Source: Streptomyces fulvoviolaceus (GTDB lineage Bacteria; Actinomycetota; Actinomycetes; Streptomycetales; Streptomycetaceae). From it: DNA of 18,780 bases. A program made the translations under genes and the position numbers. Positions within the stretch are counted from its first letter, which is position 1. Each line of letters starts with the position of its first letter. The stretch covers positions 1 through 18,780 of the forward strand of contig NZ_JOEY01000097.1 in assembly GCF_000718165.1 (NCBI RefSeq), read 5' to 3'. The notes under the pieces are model-generated. The model saw only the letters and a list, made by a program, of their open reading frames with translations, did no database searches and was not told the origin of the DNA. This document shows positions 7,249 through 12,766 of the stretch, one piece after another.

Positions 7249-7824
7249 TCAGGCGTCTATCAGTGCGAGGGCGTTGCGGATGCCCTGTTCGAGGAGTTGG
7301 TCGGCGAGTTGCCGGTCGGTCAGGGCGCGGGAGAGTTGCAGGGTGCCTGCCATCATGCCGAGGAGGCTGAGTGACTTCAGGCGTGCCAAGGGCGGGTCGT
7401 GGGGTGCCAGGCGGGCGGCGAAGCCGTCGATGAGGGTCAGCGCGCCGTCGGTGTAGGCCTGCCGGGTTGCGTCCGTGGAGCGTGCGATCTCGTCGAGGAG
7501 GGCGGCGTTGGGGCAGCCGTCCTCGATGCTGTCGCGCTGCTCGGTGGAGAAGTACCAGCGGATCATCTGCTCGAGTCCGGCGCGACCGGGTGCCGCCTGC
7601 GCGACGATGTTCTCGTGCTGTGCGCGCATCTGGTCGGCGACGGCGGTGGCGACGAGGTCGTCCTTGGAAGTGAAGTAGGCGTAGAAGGTGCCGCCCGTCA
7701 GGCCCGCGTCCTTCATGAGGGTCGCGACTCCTGAGCCGTCGATGCCGTTGTGCTTGAGCCGGCGGCCGGCGGTCGTGACGATCCGCTGCCGTGTCTGGTG
7801 TTTGTGTTCTTGCGGGTACCGCAC
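7249..7824 (-). CDS. TetR/AcrR-family repressor, paralogue 2
   Basis: This is a 191-residue TetR regulator. The start is GTG 7824, preceded by a strong GGAGG with a 6-nt gap. Longer open frames upstream run through the neighbouring gene and are not real. The DNA-binding domain covers about residues 10-55 (RQRIVTTAGRRLKHNGIDG, then VATLMKDAGLTGGTFYAYF, then SKDDLV), and the C-terminal domain has DGCPNAALLDEI. It is about two-thirds identical by eye to the TetR at 6520, so the pair is an old tandem duplication. The gene lies just behind the secreted-protein gene, separated by a perfect 12-bp hairpin. It is a candidate repressor of the SDR at 9128 through the operator array at 9967-10025, by proximity only. 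Confidence 0.92.
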   Translation of the reverse strand: MRYPQEHKHQTRQRIVTTAGRRLKHNGIDGSGVATLMKDAGLTGGTFYAYFTSKDDLVATAVADQMRAQHENIVAQAAPGRAGLEQMIRWYFSTEQRDSIEDGCPNAALLDEIARSTDATRQAYTDGALTLIDGFAARLAPHDPPLARLKSLSLLGMMAGTLQLSRALTDRQLADQLLEQGIRNALALIDA

Positions 7825-7838
7825 GGTGTTCCTCCGTT

Positions 7839-7864
7839 GCAGCCGGGGCGTGCGCCCCGGCTGC
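7839..7864 (-). terminator. Perfect 12-bp GC-rich inverted repeat
   Basis: GCAGCCGGGGCG (7839-7850) is followed after two bases by its exact complement CGCCCCGGCTGC (7853-7864). In RNA about 11 pairs with a 4-nt loop would form. It lies 13 nt beyond the stop of the secreted protein and only a few bases before the GGAGG of TetR paralogue 2. There is no T tract. It can act as an intrinsic terminator, an attenuator for the TetR gene, or a DNA-level operator. Confidence 0.6.
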
Positions 7865-7877
7865 CGTCCTGGTCGGG

Positions 7878-8960
7878 TCAGTGGGCCGCGCCTGCAAGGA
7901 GAGCCGGGAAGTTGATCCTGGCGGTCTGCAGTTTCGGGTCGTGGGGCTCGGGGACCCCGCCGTCGGTGACGTACAGGCGGTCTCCGCGAACCGCGGTCGC
8001 TGAGGGTGAGGCGAGGCCGTCCGCACTGGTCAGGACGGGCTTGTAGGTGCCGTTGGGGTAGATCACCACGACCCTGTCCGGGCCGTTGTTCGAGGAGGAG
8101 CCGTTCTGCGCGGCGAACACCACATCGGACCAGGGGGTCAGGAAGCTGAGGTCGTCGATGTTGGGCAGGCCGCCCGCGACCTGGCGGATGGGGCCGGGAG
8201 CGCCGGCGGGGGTGATCGGTACGCGCAGCAGCGTTCCCTTGTTGAAGTTGCTGATCCACAGGGCGCCGTTGTGGAACCTGAGGCCGTTGGCGCCGATCGG
8301 CAGGGCTTCGGTGGGCACGGGGGCGAGAGCGGTGTCGGTCAGCCACGGCGTCGCCGATCCGCCGGACACCGGAACGGACCAGATGACGCCCTTGAGGCTG
8401 TCCGCGATGTAGAGGGTGCCTGTGGCCGAGTCGACGGCCAGCCCGTTGGGGCCCGAGTCGGCGGGCAGAGCGGCGACGCGCTGCGGGCTACCGTCCGCAA
8501 GCAGCTTGTAGACGCCGTTGCGGTCCGCGTTGCCCGGGGCCCACAACGCGTAGTGGACGGTGCCGTCGCTGCCACGGGCGTTGCCGCTGATCGCCTCACC
8601 CACCTGCCCGGTGACCAGCACCGTGCGCTCTCCGGAGGCGGAGATACGCATCAGCTCCGGACCGTGGGTGCGCTGGCACACCGCGCAGCTGCCGAGCATC
8701 GACAGGGTCACCGAGCCGTCGGGGTTGACGGTGATGTTCTCGGGGATCTCGCCGGCCGCGAAGTCGAACGTCGCCGCCGTCCGTACGTCGGTGACCACGG
8801 ACCCGCCGTACGAGCCTCCCGTCCAAGCGGACGCGGACGGCGCCGAGGCCAGGACGGCCGCCGCGGCGGTGACCGCCAGCGCTATGCCGACCTTCTTCTT
8901 CAGGAAACGCTGTGCGCTCGATGCGCTGCGCCGGGCGGTGTGCTGGTGTTGCTGCTGCAT
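7878..8960 (-). CDS. Secreted SMP-30/gluconolactonase-like beta-propeller protein
   Basis: This is a 360-residue exported protein. After a basic N-terminus (MQQQHQHTARR...FLKKK) comes a hydrophobic segment, VGIALAVTAAAAVLASA, ending at a likely signal peptidase I site after APSASA, around residue 45. The mature part has repeated blade-like segments of the SMP-30/NHL type, such as SGPNGLAVDSATGTLYIAD, IGANGLRFHNGALWISN and SATAVRGDRLYVTDGG. It most resembles extracellular sugar-lactone hydrolase-like or scaffold propellers; enzymatic function is not certain. Two nearby cysteines (SCAVC) could form a disulfide. The ATG at 8960 is chosen because it gives a standard signal peptide, although the ribosome binding site is weak. 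It lies 167 bp downstream of the SDR and may be co-transcribed with it. Confidence 0.82.
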   Translation of the reverse strand: MQQQHQHTARRSASSAQRFLKKKVGIALAVTAAAAVLASAPSASAWTGGSYGGSVVTDVRTAATFDFAAGEIPENITVNPDGSVTLSMLGSCAVCQRTHGPELMRISASGERTVLVTGQVGEAISGNARGSDGTVHYALWAPGNADRNGVYKLLADGSPQRVAALPADSGPNGLAVDSATGTLYIADSLKGVIWSVPVSGGSATPWLTDTALAPVPTEALPIGANGLRFHNGALWISNFNKGTLLRVPITPAGAPGPIRQVAGGLPNIDDLSFLTPWSDVVFAAQNGSSSNNGPDRVVVIYPNGTYKPVLTSADGLASPSATAVRGDRLYVTDGGVPEPHDPKLQTARINFPALLAGAAH

Positions 8961-9127
8961 GACTCGCCTGGGCAAATCGACAAGTGGCTGATCAATGGAC
9001 TTCGCGAGACGCCGGGTACATCGGGGAGGTCGGGCGGTGGCGACCCTGTTCGACCACCGCATCCGCTGCCACCTCGTCGAAGACGCGCCGTCGTTTTCGG
9101 GCGGGTCGGGCACGCGACAGGTGGGTG

Positions 9128-9943
9128 TCAGTTCGGCATCCGGTTGAACCGGCGGACGATGCGGTCGAAGATCCGGGCCGGAAGGACGCGGTGGAACACG
9201 CTGATGCCCGCGGCCGTCGAGCCGGCGGTGCGCCGCAGTTTCGGGCTCTTGTCGGTGGCCGCCGCGACGATCACCTTGGCAACGGTGGCGGGATCGTCGC
9301 CGCCGCTGGTGTTCTTCGCCAGCACCTCGTCGAAGGTGCGCCGCCCCGCCGCATAGAGCGGCAAGGGGGTGTCGCCCTGCACGCTGTGGTCCCCGAACGG
9401 GGTGTTGATCGGGCCGGGCTCGACGAGCAGGACCCGGACGCCGTGCTCGCGGACCTCGTGGTCCAGCGACCCGGAGTAGCCCTCGACCGCGTGTTTGGTG
9501 GAGGTGTAGATGGCCATGAACGGGCTGGGGACGAACCCACTGAGGGAGGAGACGTTGATGACGCGTCCGCGCCGTTGCGCGCGCATGTGCGGCAGAACCG
9601 CCTTGGTCGTCCGCATGATGCCGTAGACGTTGACGTCGAAGACCTCCTGCGTCCGGGCGACGGAGAACTCCTCGGCGGCGCCGTTGGCGCCGACGCCGGC
9701 ATTGTTGACCAGGACGTCGATACGCCCGAACCGGTCGATCACCTGCTTGACCACCGAAGCGACCGATTCGTCGCTGGTCACGTCGAGGTCGAGGTAGGTC
9801 ACCCCGGCGGGGGCGGTGACCCGCGCGGTGTTGCGAGCGGTTCCGATCACCTCGAAGCCCGCCGCGGCGAAGGCGCGGGCCGTCTCCTTGCCGACCCCCG
9901 ATGAGGCACCTGTCACGAGCACCACCGGTCGATTTGTCGCCAT
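9128..9943 (-). CDS. Short-chain dehydrogenase/reductase (SDR 1)
   Basis: This is a 271-residue classical SDR with an NAD(P)-binding Rossmann fold. Motifs are TGASSGVG at 11-18, DVT at 54-56, NNAG at 80-83, N105, catalytic S133, and Y146 with K150 in YTSTK. The TARN segment after the second strand has an Arg that favours NADP(H). The PGPINTPF segment is typical of SDRs acting on small alcohols or ketones. The start is ATG 9943, with GGGAG 6 nt upstream. Its promoter (10009-10037) sits inside a repeated operator array, so it is probably tightly repressed and induced by a ligand. The substrate is unknown. Confidence 0.93.
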   Translation of the reverse strand: MATNRPVVLVTGASSGVGKETARAFAAAGFEVIGTARNTARVTAPAGVTYLDLDVTSDESVASVVKQVIDRFGRIDVLVNNAGVGANGAAEEFSVARTQEVFDVNVYGIMRTTKAVLPHMRAQRRGRVINVSSLSGFVPSPFMAIYTSTKHAVEGYSGSLDHEVREHGVRVLLVEPGPINTPFGDHSVQGDTPLPLYAAGRRTFDEVLAKNTSGGDDPATVAKVIVAAATDKSPKLRRTAGSTAAGISVFHRVLPARIFDRIVRRFNRMPN

Positions 9944-9966
9944 CACGAGCTCCCTTGATATTGGCG

Positions 9967-10025
9967 TACGCTCGTATGCCTTACGGTCGTTTGCCTTACG
10001 TTCGTACGACCATATGCCGGTCGTA
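9967..10025. promoter_or_regulatory. Operator array: three 15-bp tandem repeats plus an inverted pair
   Basis: Three units start at 9967, 9982 and 9997 with exactly 15-bp spacing: TACGCTCGTATGCCT, TACGGTCGTTTGCCT and TACGTTCGTACGACC. Each contains TACG-nn-CGTA or a one-mismatch version, itself a small dyad. The third runs into an interrupted palindrome, TACGACC (10005-10011) against GGTCGTA (10019-10025). The array spans the -10 box, the start site and the early leader of SDR 1. It looks like several operator copies for one dimeric repressor, probably TetR-type. Confidence 0.65.
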
Positions 10026-10037
10026 AGCCAATGGCAA
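10009..10037 (-). promoter_or_regulatory. Predicted promoter of SDR 1
   Basis: On the minus strand TTGCCA (10032-10037) lies 17 bp from TATGGT (10009-10014), matching the housekeeping consensus at 5 and 4 of 6 positions. The start of transcription would be near 10002, giving a leader of about 60 nt. The operator repeats cover the -10 box and the region downstream of it. Confidence 0.55.
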
Positions 10038-10138
10038 GTGGTCACGCCCGTTGATCCGGAAAAGGTCCGGGAAATGTGGGGTTCGGTTCGCCAGTACGCC
10101 CAGCGCCGACGGACAGGGTTACCTGCTCACCCCAGGGT

Positions 10139-10339
10139 TCATGCGATCTTGTCGCCGTAGATCTGGCTGACATGGAGCTCGATGAGAACTGGCCGGTCGG
10201 CGATCATCACCTGGCGGTAATCGTGGATCGTCAGGCGCGGCGCCGGGTCCGTCCAGCGTGACGACGCCTTCGGCGATGTGGCGAGTACGCCGAGCGAGCC
10301 GGCAGCCAGAAGCTCCCGAAGATCGCGGTCCTGGCTCAT
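10139..10339 (-). pseudogene. Internally deleted PPOX/F420-type oxidoreductase remnant
   Basis: This 66-residue frame begins with ELLAAGSLGVLATSPKA, which resembles the N-terminus of pyridoxamine-phosphate-oxidase-like (F420/FMN-binding split-barrel) enzymes. It ends with HDYRQVMIADRPVLIELH and SQIYGDKIA, which resembles their C-terminus. The central 70-90 residues that build the barrel and cofactor pocket are absent, and the two ends are joined in frame. The ATG at 10339 overlaps the stop of the imine reductase (ATGA, 10336-10339), so translational coupling survives. The product can hardly bind a flavin. It could be a pseudogene or, less likely, a small retained protein. Confidence 0.6.
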
Positions 10340-11250
10340 TCCGGGCTCCGGAACTGGCTGATCATCGCGGCATAGCTCGACCGGCCGAGCCCTTCGGCGA
10401 CAGCACGGTCGGCGACCGCCTTGATCTGACGTGGCAGATCGGTGCTGACTCCCCGGGCATTGCTCTCGTCGATGAGTTGAGTCATGGCGGCCAGATGGGT
10501 GGCGATCGTGGCGTCGTCTCCCGGGAAGGCTCCCGCGTCGATCTGCTCGGCGTAGCCGGCGAGCCATCCGGTGGTGGTGGCGATGCCGCCTTCCAGGACG
10601 GGAGCGAGTGCGGTCGCGGAGACACTGGCCGACTGGAGGAGTGCGGCGGCGTGGAGGAAGGCGTTCAGGATGTTCCACATCATGCCCAGCACGGCAACGT
10701 CGCGGGGCGCGGCGAGACCTGGATCATTGCCGAGGAACGTCGGGGTGCCCAGCTTTCGCAGCACGGAGTTGTGTTGATCGAAGGCATCCCTGTCGCCGGA
10801 GTAGAGGATGGCGGCCTCGTCGGTGCCGATGCCGTCGGGAGCAGCCAAGACGGCCCCGTCGACATAGGCGATCTCGTGCTGGGCAGCCCACCCGGAGATG
10901 TCGCCGGCCTCGCTGGAGGACCCGGATGTCAGGTTGATGAGCGTGCGGCCCCGTAGCTCGGCGGCGAGCGGTTGAACAAGCTCACGGACGGCGTTGTTGT
11001 CGGTGATGCAGACGATGACGAGGGAGCTGGCTGCAATCGCTTCGCCTGCCGAGGCTGCCCGGCGTGCACCGCGGCCGATCAGGTCGGCGCCCTGGCCAGT
11101 GGAGCGGTTCCACACCGTCGTCGGGTGCCCCGCAGCCAGGAGCGTGTCGGCCAGGGCGTACCCCATCAGCCCCAGACCGAGGAGGGTCACCGATCCAGCC
11201 TGGTCGGATCCTGCGTGATCGTGATCGTGATCGTGTTCTGGACTGGTCAT
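10336..11250 (-). CDS. NAD(P)-dependent imine reductase-like oxidoreductase
   Basis: This is a 304-residue member of the 6-phosphogluconate-dehydrogenase-like superfamily, imine reductase branch. The Rossmann motif GLGLMG is at 25-30, followed by TTVWNRS at 44-50, where R49 and nearby residues suggest NADPH. Typical branch motifs follow: GRTLINLTSG (101-110), YVDGAVLAAP (129-138), AILYSG (147-152), TPTFLGNDPGLA and RDVAVLGMMW. D184 sits at the position of the proton-donor Asp/Tyr of characterised imine reductases. A non-standard His/Asp-rich extension (HDHDHDH, residues 6-12) precedes the Rossmann fold. The start ATG 11250 has GAGGG 7 nt upstream. It diverges from a broken MerR gene and shares its operator. 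The reaction is probably reduction of cyclic imines or related C=N/C=O compounds; the substrate is unknown. Confidence 0.87.
   Translation of the reverse strand: MTSPEHDHDHDHAGSDQAGSVTLLGLGLMGYALADTLLAAGHPTTVWNRSTGQGADLIGRGARRAASAGEAIAASSLVIVCITDNNAVRELVQPLAAELRGRTLINLTSGSSSEAGDISGWAAQHEIAYVDGAVLAAPDGIGTDEAAILYSGDRDAFDQHNSVLRKLGTPTFLGNDPGLAAPRDVAVLGMMWNILNAFLHAAALLQSASVSATALAPVLEGGIATTTGWLAGYAEQIDAGAFPGDDATIATHLAAMTQLIDESNARGVSTDLPRQIKAVADRAVAEGLGRSSYAAMISQFRSPE
11215..11235. repeat. Hexanucleotide microrepeat GTGATC in the imine reductase gene
   Basis: Three exact GTGATC copies (11215-11232) followed by GTG encode the alternating His-Asp run at residues 6-12 of the imine reductase. Such a repeat can expand or contract by slippage in steps of two codons without shifting frame. 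Confidence 0.8.
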
Positions 11251-11260
11251 GCCGATACCC

Positions 11261-11270
11261 TCAACGTTGA
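11261..11270. promoter_or_regulatory. MerR-type operator between the imine reductase and MerR remnant
   Basis: The perfect palindrome TCAACGTTGA lies midway between the imine reductase start (11250, minus) and the MerR remnant start (11278/11288, plus). In context (CCCTCAACGTTGACACCGG) it resembles operators of MerR-family regulators, which sit in the spacer of the target promoter. The regulator gene beside it is broken, so the site may be orphaned. Confidence 0.5.
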
Positions 11271-11287
11271 CACCGGTATGAAGGTCA

Positions 11288-11467
11288 GTGGCGGCGCATC
11301 AATTGCGCTACTACGAAGCCCAAGGGCTCTTCGCTCCGGCACGAGCTGCCAACGGATACCGGGACTACGGGGAAGAATCGGTGGCGACGGTCACTCAGAT
11401 CCGCAAGCTGCTGGAGGCCGGGCTCTCGACCGAGGAAAGCGCACCGTCAACGTGCGCCACCAGGTGA
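11288..11467 (+). pseudogene. MerR-family regulator, truncated at both ends
   Basis: The frame encodes AAHQLRYYEAQGLFAPARA, then NGYRDYGEESVATVTQIRK, then LLEAGLSTEE. This is the winged-helix core of a MerR regulator from helix 2 onward. The first helix is missing; a start-like ATGAAGGTC at 11278 in another frame is probably the old N-terminus, left after a short deletion. After LSTEE the frame runs into unrelated residues and stops at 11467, so the rest of the DNA-binding domain, the dimerisation coiled coil and the effector domain are lost. It diverges from the imine reductase, as expected for its dedicated activator. As it stands it cannot make a functional dimeric regulator. Confidence 0.8.
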
Positions 11468-11581
11468 ACCCTGCTTCAGCACCACGCGCGGCGTAAGAGG
11501 AATGCAGCCCCCCTCCGCCCTGCACATCCAGAATAGGACAGCGGGCCGCCGCCGAGCGGATCGAGGGGCCTGCCTGCAGGG

Positions 11582-12082
11582 TCACACCCGAGGGGCGGGT
11601 ACCGGGAAGAGCATGCAGCTGCTGGTGGCGTGGGCGAGGAGACGGTCCTTCGCGTCGACCAACTGGGCCTGCGCGAGGGCGGTTTGGCGGCCCTTGTTGA
11701 CGACCGTTCCGATGGCGCGCACCGGGCCGGTGTCCACGGTGACCCGCCGCAGGAACTTCACCGTCAGGTCGAGCGAGGTGTACGCCATCCCCTGCGGGAG
11801 AAGCGACTGGACGGCGCAGCCCGCCGCCGAGTCGAGCAGCGTGGCGAAGACGCCGCCGTGCATGCTGCCGATGGGGTTGTAGTGCTCCTCCCCCGGTGTC
11901 AGCGAGAAGACCGCCCTGCCGGGCTCCACCTCGTCCAGAGTGAAGTCGACGGTGCTACTGATCGGCGCCCTCGGAAGCCGGCCCGCCTGCACCTCGCGCA
12001 GGAAGTCGATGCCGGCCAAGCGCCCGGCGGCCTCCGCCGAGATCGCGGGATCGTCCCATTGATACGTACGCGTTCGCCCCAC
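11582..12082 (-). CDS. PaaI-family hotdog-fold thioesterase
   Basis: This is a 166-residue single-hotdog protein of the PaaI/acyl-CoA thioesterase type, which cleaves acyl- or aryl-CoA thioesters. The active-site region NPIGSMHGGVFATLLDSAAG has the characteristic HGG and the downstream Asp at the start of the long helix. The strand-rich C-terminal half (SLDLTVKFLRR, TGPVRAIGTVVNKGRQ) completes the fold. The start is GTG 12082, with GAAGGG about 10 nt upstream. A strong promoter lies at 12127-12156 with two dyads. It diverges from an HxlR regulator, which probably controls it. An acyl-CoA synthetase lies beyond that regulator, so a CoA-thioester balance role is plausible. Confidence 0.9.
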   Translation of the reverse strand: MGRTRTYQWDDPAISAEAAGRLAGIDFLREVQAGRLPRAPISSTVDFTLDEVEPGRAVFSLTPGEEHYNPIGSMHGGVFATLLDSAAGCAVQSLLPQGMAYTSLDLTVKFLRRVTVDTGPVRAIGTVVNKGRQTALAQAQLVDAKDRLLAHATSSCMLFPVPAPRV

Positions 12083-12105
12083 GGTCCAACGCCCTTCCCT
12101 CTGAT

Positions 12106-12115
12106 GTCAGCTGAC
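12106..12115. promoter_or_regulatory. Palindrome GTCAGCTGAC, candidate HxlR operator
   Basis: This perfect 10-bp palindrome lies just downstream of the predicted start site of the thioesterase gene. With the related dyad TGACTGTCA at 12147-12155 it frames the promoter. Both are built from TGAC/GTCA half-sites. The neighbouring HxlR protein is the obvious candidate ligand. Confidence 0.45.
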
Positions 12116-12126
12116 TTTTCCAAGCG

Positions 12127-12156
12127 AAGCTAGGCTTTACTTCACCTGACTGTCAA
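12127..12156 (-). promoter_or_regulatory. Predicted promoter of the thioesterase gene
   Basis: On the minus strand a perfect TTGACA box (12151-12156) lies 18 bp from TAGCTT (12127-12132). The -35 box overlaps the dyad TGACTGTCA (12147-12155), so binding there would block polymerase. The HxlR ATG on the other strand is only about 30 bp away. Confidence 0.55.
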
Positions 12157-12186
12157 TGGAGAAGCCAGGTCCCTTACGATGGCGGG

Positions 12187-12654
12187 ATGGAGTGGCTTGA
12201 GGCGAGCACCGAGAACTGCCCCGTCCAGCGCACGCTCGATGTGATCGGGGAGAAATGGACGCTGCTGATCCTGCGTGACGCCGTCAATGGCGTCCGCCGC
12301 TTCGACGACTTCCACCGCCACATCGGCCTCTCGGAAGCCGTGCTCAGCGACCGCCTCCGCAAGCTGACCTCGGCCGGCATCCTGAAGACCGTCCCCTACC
12401 GGGAGCCCGGCAGCCGCCCCCGCAACGAATACCGCCTGACCCGCAAGGGCTGGGACTTGTGGCCCGTCCTGATGGCACTGACCCAGTGGGGCGAGGCATA
12501 CGCCCTCGGTCCGGAGGGGCCTGTCCTGGACGTCCGTCACACCGACTGCGACGCTCCGGTCCGCGTCGTCGTCGAATGCTCCGCGGACCACTCCCCCCTC
12601 ACCCCCCGTGAAGTCACCGCCCGGCTGGGGAAGGGCGCCCGCCTCCGGTCCTGA
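12187..12654 (+). CDS. HxlR-family winged-helix regulator
   Basis: This is a 155-residue HxlR/MarR-like regulator. The domain begins at ENCPVQRTLDVIGEKWTLLI, which includes the conserved N-terminal cysteine (C11) that senses thiol-reactive electrophiles in several HxlR proteins such as HypR and YodB. The recognition helix region is FHRHIGLSEAVLSDRLRKL, and the wing is RNEYRLTRKGWDLWPVLMAL. The C-terminal tail of about 50 residues is longer than in minimal family members. The ATG at 12187 has only a weak ribosome binding site. It diverges from the thioesterase and overlaps its regulatory region, which implies control of that gene and itself. Confidence 0.92.
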   Translation: MEWLEASTENCPVQRTLDVIGEKWTLLILRDAVNGVRRFDDFHRHIGLSEAVLSDRLRKLTSAGILKTVPYREPGSRPRNEYRLTRKGWDLWPVLMALTQWGEAYALGPEGPVLDVRHTDCDAPVRVVVECSADHSPLTPREVTARLGKGARLRS

Positions 12655-12701
12655 GCCATCCACCTCGCGGTCGCGGGCCGGACAGCGGTCAGACCGCGCA
12701 G

Positions 12702-12740
12702 GACCGAACGTGATCCGGGTTGCGGCCGAAGCGTTCGGTC
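12702..12740. terminator. Shared terminator between HxlR and acyl-CoA synthetase
   Basis: GACCGAACG (12702-12710) and CGTTCGGTC (12732-12740) are perfectly complementary over 9 bp with a 21-nt spacer. A smaller dyad, GCGGTC/GACCGC, lies at 12685-12697. Both sit between two convergent stops (12654 plus, 12767 minus), the expected place for a bidirectional terminator. Confidence 0.55.
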
Positions 12741-12766
12741 GCCCAGCCGCGCAGCGGCCGACCTGC

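Noticed and set aside
6265..7374. Long plus-strand open frame of 369 residues
   Set aside because: It is the antisense shadow of the two TetR genes and the scar region; it has no family resemblance or ribosome binding site.
8271..9904. Long plus-strand open frames opposite the secreted protein and SDR 1
   Set aside because: Antisense shadows typical of high-GC DNA; the minus-strand genes have clear motifs, starts and a signal peptide.
9967..10011. Possible CRISPR-like tandem repeats
   Set aside because: Units are only 15 bp, directly adjacent with no spacers, and sit on a promoter; they fit operators.
12537..12766. Extension of the acyl-CoA synthetase frame past the C-terminal domain
   Set aside because: After the frameshift at about 13061 this frame is arginine/proline-rich shadow translation; the true C-terminus lies in the other frame and ends at 12767.
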